A DNA stretch of 36,732 bases, taken from positions 1 to 36,732 of the forward strand of contig CALFSX010000180.1 of NCBI GenBank assembly GCA_937916515.1, written 5' to 3'. Source of the stretch: an uncultured Planctomycetaceae bacterium (GTDB taxonomy: Bacteria; Planctomycetota; Planctomycetia; Planctomycetales; Planctomycetaceae). The translations under genes and the position numbers were made by a program. Position 1 is the first letter of the stretch. Each line of letters starts with the position of its first letter. Below the pieces are notes generated by a model that saw only the letters and a program-made list of their open reading frames with translations, had not been told where the DNA came from and did not search any database. Shown in pieces: positions 8,292 through 17,004 of this stretch.

Positions 8292-10694
8292 TTATTGCAC
8301 AAATTGGAATTCGGGCAGCATGACCAGCAGCCACAGTAGATCCTGAACAGATTCAACGGTGGGTTGTTGGCCCAGTACCGATTCAGCCAGACGCCGTTCT
8401 GCCGGCGATGGTTCGCGGCAAACTGCTTCAAGAAAAACGTTTTCGATAAATTGTACGGGGCTGCTGGCTTCCGGCAATCGCCTGGCAGCTCCCGCCGCCA
8501 GCATGTTGTCCAGAATTTCGCCGTTGGCTAAATCGATTGCTTGCAGAGTCGACACGGAATCCGGGCGAGTCGTCACAATTTGTTCTCGATTGGGACGCCC
8601 CAGAGATCTCATTAAAAGGTCGCTTTTCAACAAGGCGGCTCGCGCATTTCTGGCGGACGTATTGGTGGCCGCCGTTAGTTCCGCAACGATTTTACTTTCT
8701 GCGTTGGGGCCAAGAAATGCTTGAGGGCTGACGGCAACAGCGTTAGACCATGCAACACTGTCCAGCTTTCCGGGTTTGGGGATTTGCTGGCTGATTTGCC
8801 AGGTGCCATCCGTTGCGATGCGGGTCTGCTGCTGATCTTTGTCGGTGATGACAAGTTCGGCATACAGCCCTGCGGGGTTCGGCCCTGCTCCTGCATTTCC
8901 ACCATCGACGAAGATTTCGTTGGTTCCGAATTTGAGGTGTTTGGCGACGTTCAGTGATTCGATGGTTTCCCAGTTGTCGTCCGTTTTGACCTTCTTGCCA
9001 TTCACGTAAACCGTGTAATCGTTGTCACAGGTAATCACCAGAATCGCCTTCGATGGAGCATCGGTAAGTTCAAACGATTTTCTGAATGCGACGCGTTCGC
9101 CTGCGGGAGCGGCGGAGATATTTTCGTAGGCCCAGATCCATTGTCCGCTTCTGGTGGCAGTGGCGTAGGCTTCGCCGTAATAAACCTGTGCGGGAATCGG
9201 TGCCTGAATGGCTTTGGGCGCGTTGGCTGTCAGCATCCAGACGGAATCCATGAACTGTTCCGCGGTCAGATGTCGAGCAATGGGGCCTCGAAAAACGAAT
9301 TCATTGGCCGTTGCAGAATCCTGAGCCGGAGCGCTCTGGCTTTGATAAGCGTTGGACGTAGCGATCAGTCGCAGTATGGCTTTCAGGTCGTAGTTGTGTT
9401 CAACTAGATAATTGGCCAGATAGTCAATCAGATCTGCATTCCATGGTTCTGTGTGCATGGCGTCAACCGGGTGGACGATGCCATGGCCCATCATTCTGTG
9501 CCAGAGTCTGTTTACGATTGTTCGTGAAAATCGACCGTTCTTTGGTGACGTCATCACTGTGGCCAGCTGTTTCAGGCGTTGGGGCTGTTCAGCGGCGGCG
9601 TCAACTTCTCCGACTTCAGGAAAGATCCAGCGCGCTGTCGCCGTTCGTCCCACAGGTTTGTCGCAGCGGTGAATTTCGAGTTCTCTATTCGAATAGATGG
9701 CGGCCAGTCCGTACGCTTCGTCCAGTGTCCAGCGGTCGATAAAGCTGTCATGACATGAAGCGCACTTCATGTTGATGCCGAGAAACACCTGTGACACATT
9801 TTGAGCGAACTGGATTTCAACCACCTGGCTGGCGTTAACGCTGCCGCGCCACTTGATGCCGTTGATGAAGCCTTCTGATTCCGGCGTTGGCGAAATCAGC
9901 TCGCGCACAAACTGGTCGTAAGGTTTGTTGGCCAGCAGAGATTCGTAAAGCCAGTTGGTGATCTGTTTGCGTCCGCCGTCGATGAATCCGGTGCCAGCGT
10001 AGTCGTTTCGCAGCAAGTCGTTCCAGAAGGTCAGCCAATGCTCAGCGAAGTCGTGTTTGCGTTCGTCACCAAGCAGTTGGTCGATCAACTGCGATCTTTT
10101 GTCCGCGGCTGTCTGTGCATAAAACGTCGCCTGTTGCTCGCGTTCCGGCGGAAGTCCAATCAGATCGGAGTAAGCTCTGCGAATAAACGTGGCATCGTCG
10201 ACTTTGGCGGGTGCCGTGATCTGGTGTTCGCGATAGTAGGCCTTCAGAATTCGGTCAATGGGGTTTTGGCCATTGAAGTCTGCGGCGGGTAAGGTGACTT
10301 CGCGAGGTAGTAGTGGAGGTTCGTAGCCGGTGGCGGCAAAGCGATAGCCGGGTTCCCAGGAGAGGCCGGTGGCGACCCATTTCTTCAATGTCGCGATTTC
10401 GTCCGGTGACAGGCGAGGTTTCCCTTTTGGCGGCATTTGATCGTCAGTGTCGGTGCTTTCGACCAGCTGGATCAGTCGTGAGATTTCGCCTTCATCGCTG
10501 TCGGCGTAGCCGGATTCCTGCAATTTTCGTTGTGTATTAAACGAAAAGCCGCCTTCTGATTTTTCGCCGGTGTGGCATTCAGCGCAGTGGGCTTTCAGGA
10601 CGGGGACTACATCGTGGGCGAAGTCGATGTCCTGAGCGGCAACAAGGGATGAAACGCCCAGTGTGGTCATTAGAAAAAAAATTGTTCGAAGCAT
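8292..10694 (-). CDS. secreted planctomycete cytochrome-C/DUF1549/DUF1553 protein with inserted beta-sandwich domain
   Basis: I chose ATG 10694 over the longer frame (10730) because it begins a clean signal peptide, MLRTIFFLMTTLGVSSLVAA. The 800-residue protein then has a PSCyt1-type cytochrome-c-like region with CAECH (Cys37-His41) and ...QMPPKGKP, a DUF1549 region (FIRRAYSDLIGLPP...), a second heme-like motif CASCH at about residue 311, and a DUF1553 region (NRLWHRMMGHGIVHPVD, LTAEQFMDSVWML). Between ~residues 530 and 650 the DUF1553 part is split by a jelly-roll-like module (FRKSFELTDAPSKAILVITC, DNDYTVYVNGKKV, GTNEIFVDGGNAGAGPNPAG) resembling carbohydrate-binding or rhamnosidase N-terminal sandwiches. 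No DUF1501 partner is adjacent, unlike the second copy at 21051. Function of this very common planctomycete family is unproven; periplasmic redox linked to polymer breakdown is a hypothesis. Confidence 0.88.
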   Translation of the reverse strand: MLRTIFFLMTTLGVSSLVAAQDIDFAHDVVPVLKAHCAECHTGEKSEGGFSFNTQRKLQESGYADSDEGEISRLIQLVESTDTDDQMPPKGKPRLSPDEIATLKKWVATGLSWEPGYRFAATGYEPPLLPREVTLPAADFNGQNPIDRILKAYYREHQITAPAKVDDATFIRRAYSDLIGLPPEREQQATFYAQTAADKRSQLIDQLLGDERKHDFAEHWLTFWNDLLRNDYAGTGFIDGGRKQITNWLYESLLANKPYDQFVRELISPTPESEGFINGIKWRGSVNASQVVEIQFAQNVSQVFLGINMKCASCHDSFIDRWTLDEAYGLAAIYSNRELEIHRCDKPVGRTATARWIFPEVGEVDAAAEQPQRLKQLATVMTSPKNGRFSRTIVNRLWHRMMGHGIVHPVDAMHTEPWNADLIDYLANYLVEHNYDLKAILRLIATSNAYQSQSAPAQDSATANEFVFRGPIARHLTAEQFMDSVWMLTANAPKAIQAPIPAQVYYGEAYATATRSGQWIWAYENISAAPAGERVAFRKSFELTDAPSKAILVITCDNDYTVYVNGKKVKTDDNWETIESLNVAKHLKFGTNEIFVDGGNAGAGPNPAGLYAELVITDKDQQQTRIATDGTWQISQQIPKPGKLDSVAWSNAVAVSPQAFLGPNAESKIVAELTAATNTSARNARAALLKSDLLMRSLGRPNREQIVTTRPDSVSTLQAIDLANGEILDNMLAAGAARRLPEASSPVQFIENVFLEAVCREPSPAERRLAESVLGQQPTVESVQDLLWLLVMLPEFQFVQ

Positions 10695-11385
10695 GGCGGG
10701 GTCACAGCAAGTGAAGTCTTGAAGAGGCATTGCTTCTATTGTCGCCTTCGGTGTGAAAGGTGCAAGTTAGCGAGGCACCTGGCGCCATATTTACATTGTC
10801 GACGGTCGTTTTAGTTGAGACGTGGGCGGAGTTTATGTCGGCTGCACTTTATCAACACATCGGTCCGGGAAAATACGTGGTCATAGATTTGCTAGAATCG
10901 GTGTGGCCAGCAAAACCGGAATTCTGGCGTCTTAGTCGATCGCTCATGGGCGTTTGCCGGAATGAATTTACGGGGGAAATTGCTTGCTGAAAAGGGCTGA
11001 CGTGCGAAGGCGACAACTTCAACACCACTGCGTTTTGTCCACGAGTGAATCGATTTTGCGTCGGCCTACGGGAGCGGGTTTCCCATATTGTTGATGCGAT
11101 CTGGAAGCTGTTGTTGTCCGTTGGAAACATTCGCGTCTGTTGTGATTCGCATTTTCCATAAACGCTCGTTCAACCTTTGATTGCCGATCTATGCTTTTCG
11201 ATGTCACGATGAGCGTCCGCACGAAGATTGGCGACAGATGCACATTTGAATTTGGTGTGTTGTTGTCTGAATGTCTGTTGTGTGATGCGTTCTTCGGGGT
11301 CATGGGGCACAGAAATTTGCTGTAGGCTGGTTTCCGAATTGATGCGACATCGTTCGGCTGTTTGGCTGCCAAGGGAAGCAACGAC
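10695..11385. other. divergent intergenic region before the chemosensory operon
   Basis: The region lies between two divergent transcription units and must carry promoters for both. Open frames here (for example 10760-10990) are short and show no domain or good start site. I cannot identify a convincing sigma-70 or sigma-28 promoter; the best weak candidate for the right-hand operon is around 11172-11200. No repeats were noticed. Confidence 0.4.
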
Positions 11386-11751
11386 ATGGTCGATTTTTCG
11401 CAGAGCAAAAATAGCAGGCAAAGCGTGGCATGTCGGCGACGGGCGCCCAGAGTGCCGATGCCCGTGGAAGTTGAACTGTTAATCAGCGAGCGGAAGGTTT
11501 CTGCCGTAATTCGTGACGTGTCTTTTGATGAAGAATCAGGAGCTGCGTTTTTTGGCATTGGAGTACATCACAGCGAAGCGATTCCATTAGACGTTTCCGT
11601 AGGTTGCCGATTGGTGTCTGCAACGGACGTCTTGCCGAAACTGTCGCAAGTCACGTTGATGTGGACTCGCCAGTTCGGCGTAGATGGCTTTTTAAGTGGT
11701 GGGCGAATGTACCGTGAGGCAGCTGCAGGCAGTGGAGATGAACCATTATGA
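11386..11751 (+). CDS. PilZ-like small protein, first gene of the chemosensory operon
   Basis: ATG 11386 is preceded by AAGGGA nine bases upstream (11371-11376), which beats the in-frame TTG at 11362. The 121-residue product has an Arg-rich RRRAPRVPMPVEVELL segment followed by VSAVIRDVSFDEESGAAFFG. This recalls the PilZ pattern RxxxR ... DxSxxG used to bind cyclic di-GMP, but the Gly is displaced by three residues, so binding is uncertain. The C-terminal LPKLSQVTLMWTRQFGVDGF is the kind of strand pair seen late in PilZ barrels. Its stop overlaps the next start by four bases (ATGA). A role as a second-messenger input or adaptor to the pathway is inference. Confidence 0.7.
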   Translation: MVDFSQSKNSRQSVACRRRAPRVPMPVEVELLISERKVSAVIRDVSFDEESGAAFFGIGVHHSEAIPLDVSVGCRLVSATDVLPKLSQVTLMWTRQFGVDGFLSGGRMYREAAAGSGDEPL

Positions 11752-12104
11752 GCCGTGAACCTATCTCCGGCGGCATATCCAGTTCGCCGTTTGCACGACA
11801 CGTTGGCGAATGGAAGTCTGATGTTGAGTCATTTTTTCGCGACGACTGGTCGAGGCTTCGAACGTTGATTGTGCAACTGGAAAACCAGTCGTGGAGTAAT
11901 CAGCTTAATCTGAACGTGGACTCGTTCAGCGGATTTGCGGACGCAGTTGATTCGCGAGCAGCAGAACCCGAGCAGGGAATACTGCGAGAAGATTTCATAG
12001 CGTCAGGTTCAGCGAGTGATGGCGATTCAACCAGCGATCGGTTGCTGCAGTTGTCGGTTCAAATTGAACAGCGACTGAATGTTTCAAGTCGGCAGCAGGA
12101 GTAA
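11748..12104 (+). CDS. unknown 118-residue protein of the chemosensory operon
   Basis: I do not recognise a family. The product is soluble and acidic, with no signal peptide or membrane segment. Two short amphipathic helices are likely (around WSRLRTLIVQLENQSW and near the C-terminus DRLLQLSVQIEQRLNV), separated by a Ser/Asp/Glu-rich linker. It overlaps the PilZ-like gene by four bases and ends six bases before the CheW start, so its expression is tied to the chemosensory genes. A small adaptor or scaffold for CheW/CheA is a possible but unproven role. Confidence 0.75.
   Translation: MSREPISGGISSSPFARHVGEWKSDVESFFRDDWSRLRTLIVQLENQSWSNQLNLNVDSFSGFADAVDSRAAEPEQGILREDFIASGSASDGDSTSDRLLQLSVQIEQRLNVSSRQQE
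12098..12101 (+). promoter_or_regulatory. ribosome binding site of cheW
   Basis: GGAG lies nine bases before ATG 12111 and overlaps the last codons of the previous gene. It supports the 12111 start. Confidence 0.5.
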
Positions 12105-12110
12105 CGGCAC

Positions 12111-12662
12111 ATGGTGTTTCAATTTGCTGGAAATTCTGAAGCAGAAGCGACAACTACGTTTACGACAACGCACTGTGTTTTTCGACGTGGTTTGACGTGG
12201 TTAGCGCTGCCTGCGATGTCGGTTCGAGAAGCTTTGCCTCAACCGGAAATGGTGTTTGTGCCTGGAACTCCGAAGACGTTTGAAGGACTTTGTCACGTTC
12301 GCAGTGAATTTATTACCGTCTTGAATCTCGACCACATTATGGCGACGCAGAGTCATAGCCGCGATCAAATTATGCTGATTCTGGATGACTGCGATGGACC
12401 GTGGGGCCTGCTGGTTGATGAAGTATCTTCCCTGGTACCTCTGGAAGTGTCTGACGCACCGGATGGCACCACATCGGAATCTCAATCTGCTGTTATCGGC
12501 TGGGCAACTTTGCGAGATAAAGTGATTCAGGTGTTGGATCAAGGCAGAATCCGTGAAACGGCAACGAAAGAACTTGCGGCAATCTGGGAACGAGCTGAAG
12601 AGGTCGGATCTGACGACGAACTTGCTGAAGTTGGCGTGGCTGCCTGTGGAGGCAAATTATGA
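12111..12662 (+). CDS. cheW: CheW-like coupling protein
   Basis: A 183-residue protein with the CheW double-barrel pattern: [20 protein letters not shown] (first strands), [30 protein letters not shown] (the G..xxRGxxxPVxdL region), [22 protein letters not shown] (the GLxVDxV signature) and a final [10 protein letters not shown]. CheW links chemoreceptor tips to the CheA kinase in the cytoplasmic array. About 30 residues rich in acidic side chains follow the fold. The gene overlaps the downstream transducer by four bases, matching a receptor-CheW-CheA stoichiometric set. Confidence 0.88.
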   Translation: MVFQFAGNSEAEATTTFTTTHCVFRRGLTWLALPAMSVREALPQPEMVFVPGTPKTFEGLCHVRSEFITVLNLDHIMATQSHSRDQIMLILDDCDGPWGLLVDEVSSLVPLEVSDAPDGTTSESQSAVIGWATLRDKVIQVLDQGRIRETATKELAAIWERAEEVGSDDELAEVGVAACGGKL

Positions 12663-14053
12663 GCTTTGGTATTCGACTTTATTTGTCTCACTTACTAACT
12701 GCGGTCGTTTCCGGATATTGTGTCTGGTACGGACTTCAGGTTCGTGGGTTCAGCCAGCTGGCATTTGTTGTCTTGTTTGTTGGCAGTGTTAGTGTCCCCG
12801 GCATTGTTGTCGCAAGGATGCTGACGCGCAGTTTGCGGCGGATGGAAGCCAGTCTTTCTGAAGTTACAACGAATTGGAAAACAACCGGACTTGTGGAACT
12901 TGATGATACGGTTGGGCGGTTAATTGAAACTCTTGGTCGTCAGCGAAGTCTGGCGCAGGACGTTGATGAATTGACGAACCGGTTAAACGGCTCGGCGTCC
13001 GCCTTGCGACGAAGAAAACCGACTGCCGGTGAACCTGGCTTAACTGACACGCTGGGCGAATTGTCGCGATCGTCGGCTCGCAGCGTTGGTCGAATTCTGT
13101 CGCTGGGGCAGGATATTGCGAAACACGCCCACGATGCAAACTGGGGAGCAGAAGAACAGGTTCAGGCCGTCGTGACGGCGATTGGTTCTGTGGAGCGTCT
13201 GTCCGGTGGAATTCAGTCTGCTTGCAGTGAGGCGGATTCTATTCAACAGGCGGCAGCAGAAGTTAATCAACAGGCCACCGCTGGATTGCAGCTGATTGAA
13301 CAAATGGTTCAGGGCATGGCGGGAATCAGCTGCAATGTGGAATTCAGCGAAAAGAAAATGGTCGCGCTCAGTCAGCAGTCAGAACAGATCAGCTCGATCG
13401 TCGAAACGATGGGTAACATTTCTGCCAGAACAGACATGCTGGCGTTGAACGCGTCGATCGAAGCCGTGCGAGCTGGCCAGGAAGGTCGAGGCTTCGCGGT
13501 GGTTGCGGAAGAAGTTCGTAAGCTGGCGGAACGCACAGCTTCTGCATCACGTGAGATTGCAGCTTTGGTGGATGCGATTCAGCACGATGCTCAAGACACT
13601 GTTACAGCGATCTCACAGGAGCGCGATCAGGTTCAGGATGAGATTCGTCGAGTCACGGAAGCGGGATTGAAGCTGGAAGAGATCGGTCGCACAGCGGTGG
13701 TTGTGGGCGATCGCTCAAGGCAGATTTCCACCGACACAATGGAGCAGTTGCAGCGCGTACAGGATCTGGTGAATGCGTTACGAAAAGTATCAACAATTGC
13801 AACTCGCATTAAAGGCCATAGTGACGCGACTCGAAATAAAACCACCGACCTTGCGGAAACAGCTCAGGATCTGGAAGAAGGACTGTCGCCAATGTACCAC
13901 TATGGCGACGCGGGCAATGACAATTCATTCGCAGGCCAACTCGACTCTTTCGAATACAACAGCGGTGCTGAAAGATCGCGATTCGGGCAACATCCGGAAC
14001 GAAACGTAGACGAGTTGTTGCAGGCGGCATCATCCGGGGAGCTACGCCAGTGA
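12659..14053 (+). CDS. methyl-accepting chemotaxis-type transducer lacking an external sensor domain
   Basis: The 464-residue protein starts with two closely spaced membrane helices (about residues 8-27 and 32-54) joined by only a few residues, so nothing large is exposed outside the membrane. A HAMP-like piece follows ([13 protein letters not shown] ... [13 protein letters not shown]), then a long coiled coil and the conserved receptor tip around residues 260-292: [20 protein letters not shown] then [13 protein letters not shown]. That tip binds CheW and CheA. There is no C-terminal NWxxF tether. Signal input must come from the membrane, from within the cell or from partners such as the PilZ-like protein. 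No CheR or CheB is encoded nearby, so methylation, if any, uses enzymes from elsewhere. It overlaps cheW by four bases; its TGA overlaps the CheA ATG by one base. Confidence 0.92.
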   Translation: MSFGIRLYLSHLLTAVVSGYCVWYGLQVRGFSQLAFVVLFVGSVSVPGIVVARMLTRSLRRMEASLSEVTTNWKTTGLVELDDTVGRLIETLGRQRSLAQDVDELTNRLNGSASALRRRKPTAGEPGLTDTLGELSRSSARSVGRILSLGQDIAKHAHDANWGAEEQVQAVVTAIGSVERLSGGIQSACSEADSIQQAAAEVNQQATAGLQLIEQMVQGMAGISCNVEFSEKKMVALSQQSEQISSIVETMGNISARTDMLALNASIEAVRAGQEGRGFAVVAEEVRKLAERTASASREIAALVDAIQHDAQDTVTAISQERDQVQDEIRRVTEAGLKLEEIGRTAVVVGDRSRQISTDTMEQLQRVQDLVNALRKVSTIATRIKGHSDATRNKTTDLAETAQDLEEGLSPMYHYGDAGNDNSFAGQLDSFEYNSGAERSRFGQHPERNVDELLQAASSGELRQ

Positions 14054-16953
14054 TGCACGGTGCCAAAACCTCGAACCCCGATCTCGCCAACGCAACCAAC
14101 GAACAACTGCGTGCGGAACTTACGAAAGTGGCTCAGGCTGCGTCCGAAACAGCGGACGCGATTCTGTCGGAAGCTGCTTGTGCGCTGCTTGACCTGTTGT
14201 CAGTGACGTTGTTACTTAGCGAAGACAATTCGGGGGATGCACGTGTTGCTGAAATAGCGGAATTCTGTCGGCAGGCTGGATTGCAGGTACTGTCTGGTGG
14301 TGATTCTTCTGACAGTTTGGTTGCTGTTGTTGACGAGGTTGGTAAGCGTTGGGGGGCTGAACTTGATTTACTGGCTCCGGAAGAACGATTTGCCTGTCAG
14401 TCAAGCGGTCAGTGGCCCGATTCATCGTCTGGCGGCTGGGATGTTCTGTTGCTGCAACAACCGCAGGAAGATAACGCGTCTGATGTATTGAACAAGCCTG
14501 CTGCTACGTTCGCTCTGGACATTGATGGAATCCTTGCGTCGCTTGCGGAATGCGAGCGGCAGGAGTCTGCAGCGGCGCCAGCAGCAGAAAACATACATGC
14601 ACAGGTCGTGGATGAAGTGTCTTTGCCTCAGCCGCCGTCCAGTCCGGAAGTGATTGACGATCCGGAAATGGCGGCAGCATTTGCCGACGATGCTCAGCAG
14701 TGTCTTGGCGAAATGGAATCAAGTTTACTGAGTCTGGACACCGGCAGCGATTCTGCGGCTGCATTGTTAAATTTCTGTCGCCAGCTGCACACTTTAAAAG
14801 GAGCTTCCGGAACTGTTGGGTTGTCTCAACTTGCGAAGTACCTGCACGACGTTGAGAGCTATCTGGACGCCACCGCAAATTCAAAAGTTGATGTCGATGC
14901 TTTGCTGAAGTGCCTGGACACCATTCGATTTCAGTTGGATGCCATTGGTGTTTCTGGCCATGGCGCGGTCGTTTGCTCTACGTCATTCAATTGTCAGCCG
15001 CCAGGTTCAGCGTACAATGTTGACACAGTCAGTTCACTGGTGCCATCCGTTGTTGGAAAGGTGCCTGCGGCGGTTTCTCCACCGGTTTCTCCGGCTGCGT
15101 CGGTTGGTGCGGAAAGCGAGCTGTTTGTTAGAGTTGAAGCGTCGCGTCTGGAGCGTCTGATGGATCTTCTGGCCGAACTGGTCATGTTGCGAAATCGGCG
15201 TGATACGTATGTTGAGTCGCTGCACACAATCCACCACGAATTGAATCAAAGTGCGTCGCGTACCAGAGCACTGACATCGTGCGTCGAATTCAATCATTCT
15301 GCGACTGGCGACGTTGGGCATCAAAGCTCAGCAGATGCAACTGGAGCGAACGCCAAGAGTTTGTTTTTGTCGCGGTCACTGGATGAAATTTCCAAAGATG
15401 TGTCAGAAATCGGCAGGTCAGTACAAGGCCTGTTCGACCCACTTTCTGAAGACAATTCTGCCGTGTCGCATTTGATCGGTCGGTTTCGGCAGGAACTGAT
15501 GGAATTGCGAAGACTTCCCGTTGGTGGGCTGTTTCAACGCTTGCAACGTTCTATTCGAGATGCGGCCAGGGCTGAAGGCAAGCAGGTTGAAGTTCGTTTT
15601 GAAGGTCAGGGAGCTCGCGCTGAAAGAGCCGTTCAGGATCGACTGTTCGAACCGTTGCTGCATTTGGTTCGCAATGCCGTGAGTCACGGAATGGAGACCG
15701 CGGAGGTTCGCGTGGCTTCAGGGAAGCCAGCGTGTGGCTGTGTTGTGCTGGCTGCATGGTCAGACGCCGCATCGTTGTGTATTGAAGTTCGTGATGACGG
15801 GCCTGGCCTCAACGATGTTGCTTTGGAAACGCGCGGTCGTGAACTGGGCCTGTTGCAGCCGGGCGAAGTTGTCAGTCAGTCCAGACTATGGAAGTTGATT
15901 TTCCATCCGGGCTTTTCGACCAAGTCTGCTGCCAGCGAGATCTCTGGTCGTGGCGTTGGGATGGATGTGGTCGACAACTGGGTGAGACGCCTGAGAGGCC
16001 GGATTGACGTGGAATCGAATCCTGGGAACGGAACAACTTTTCGCCTGCATATCCCTTTAAGATCTGCAATTGAGCATGCGATGGTGGTTCGATCGGGAGG
16101 CCAGTTGTTTGCAGTGCCGATGCACGCGGTCAGTGGGACTTCGGATTCTCGGCTGCCTATGAGCGATGGCTGCGATTCTGCGGGAAGTAAGTCCGCTGTT
16201 CCGCTAAGTGAAATTCTGGGATGTCGAACCGAACAGCTGGGGCGTGGTTGTCACATCACTTTGCGTGACAACGGAAAGAAAAACGATCGCGACAAAGCAC
16301 GATCACGGCAGGGCACCACAATTTCGGTGGATGCAATCGTGGGGGTCGAAGAAGTTGTGGTGCGAGCCTTACCTTCTCTTCTTCAACGGAACGAGTTGTT
16401 TGCCGGCGTGACGTTGTCCGGTCGAGCAGAAACGGTATTGCTGCTGGACGTATGCCGATTGTTGGAAGTGAAACGGCGAGGCACGTTTAGTGCGTGTGAA
16501 GACGTGACTGAGCCTGCAGTTACCCCTGCAGCAAGTGAGCTGCAACATTCGAAAAGCTGCGTTCTTGTTGTCGACGATTCTGTGGTAATTCGCCGCAGTC
16601 TGACCCGTCGACTGAAAGCGATTGGCTTTGACGTTTCAGAAGCCTGTAACGGAAAAGAAGCACTTGCGATTTTGCGTTCGGGAGGAATTGCCGCAGTCGT
16701 CTCAGACATCGACATGCCGGGCATGAATGGTCTGGATCTGCTGCACGAAATGAAGCGCCAGAAGTCGTTGCAGGATATTCCCGTGACCATTCTAACCAGC
16801 CGCGATGAAGATCGCACCGTAGCGGCCATCAGAAGCCTTCAACCTGATGCATTGCTGAATAAACCTGTGACCGATGTCACCGTAACCGCCATCGTCGATT
16901 CGTTTTCGGGTGGCACCTGTCGCATTCAATCTGTTGAACCTGATATTCGTTAA
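14053..16953 (+). CDS. cheA: CheA-type hybrid histidine kinase with C-terminal receiver
   Basis: I prefer ATG 14053 (TGATG overlap with the transducer) to the adjacent GTG 14050. The 966-residue protein has an unrecognised N-terminal ~200 residues; an HPt domain with QLHTLKGASGTVG (phosphorylatable His ~246); a linker and dimerisation helices with an unusual Ser/Ala/Asn-rich insertion; a HATPase domain with N box LVRNAVSHGME (~541), G1 VRDDGPG (~581) and G2 SGRGVGMDV (~632); a CheW-like domain; and a receiver with the DD pair (~841), phospho-acceptor Asp ~885 in VSDIDMPGMNG, Thr/Ser ~915 and Lys ~937. The kinase takes signals from receptor-CheW arrays and can pass phosphate to its own receiver or to the RR encoded next. 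No CheY-binding P2 domain is evident. Confidence 0.93.
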   Translation: MHGAKTSNPDLANATNEQLRAELTKVAQAASETADAILSEAACALLDLLSVTLLLSEDNSGDARVAEIAEFCRQAGLQVLSGGDSSDSLVAVVDEVGKRWGAELDLLAPEERFACQSSGQWPDSSSGGWDVLLLQQPQEDNASDVLNKPAATFALDIDGILASLAECERQESAAAPAAENIHAQVVDEVSLPQPPSSPEVIDDPEMAAAFADDAQQCLGEMESSLLSLDTGSDSAAALLNFCRQLHTLKGASGTVGLSQLAKYLHDVESYLDATANSKVDVDALLKCLDTIRFQLDAIGVSGHGAVVCSTSFNCQPPGSAYNVDTVSSLVPSVVGKVPAAVSPPVSPAASVGAESELFVRVEASRLERLMDLLAELVMLRNRRDTYVESLHTIHHELNQSASRTRALTSCVEFNHSATGDVGHQSSADATGANAKSLFLSRSLDEISKDVSEIGRSVQGLFDPLSEDNSAVSHLIGRFRQELMELRRLPVGGLFQRLQRSIRDAARAEGKQVEVRFEGQGARAERAVQDRLFEPLLHLVRNAVSHGMETAEVRVASGKPACGCVVLAAWSDAASLCIEVRDDGPGLNDVALETRGRELGLLQPGEVVSQSRLWKLIFHPGFSTKSAASEISGRGVGMDVVDNWVRRLRGRIDVESNPGNGTTFRLHIPLRSAIEHAMVVRSGGQLFAVPMHAVSGTSDSRLPMSDGCDSAGSKSAVPLSEILGCRTEQLGRGCHITLRDNGKKNDRDKARSRQGTTISVDAIVGVEEVVVRALPSLLQRNELFAGVTLSGRAETVLLLDVCRLLEVKRRGTFSACEDVTEPAVTPAASELQHSKSCVLVVDDSVVIRRSLTRRLKAIGFDVSEACNGKEALAILRSGGIAAVVSDIDMPGMNGLDLLHEMKRQKSLQDIPVTILTSRDEDRTVAAIRSLQPDALLNKPVTDVTVTAIVDSFSGGTCRIQSVEPDIR

Positions 16954-17004
16954 CAAGTTCCGCTCGCAACCAAACTGTACACTACCACCAGAGAGATACT
17001 AAAC

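Noticed and set aside
10760-10990. 76-residue open frame on the plus strand
   Set aside because: No good start context or family; lies in the expected promoter region and overlaps a minus-strand frame of similar quality.
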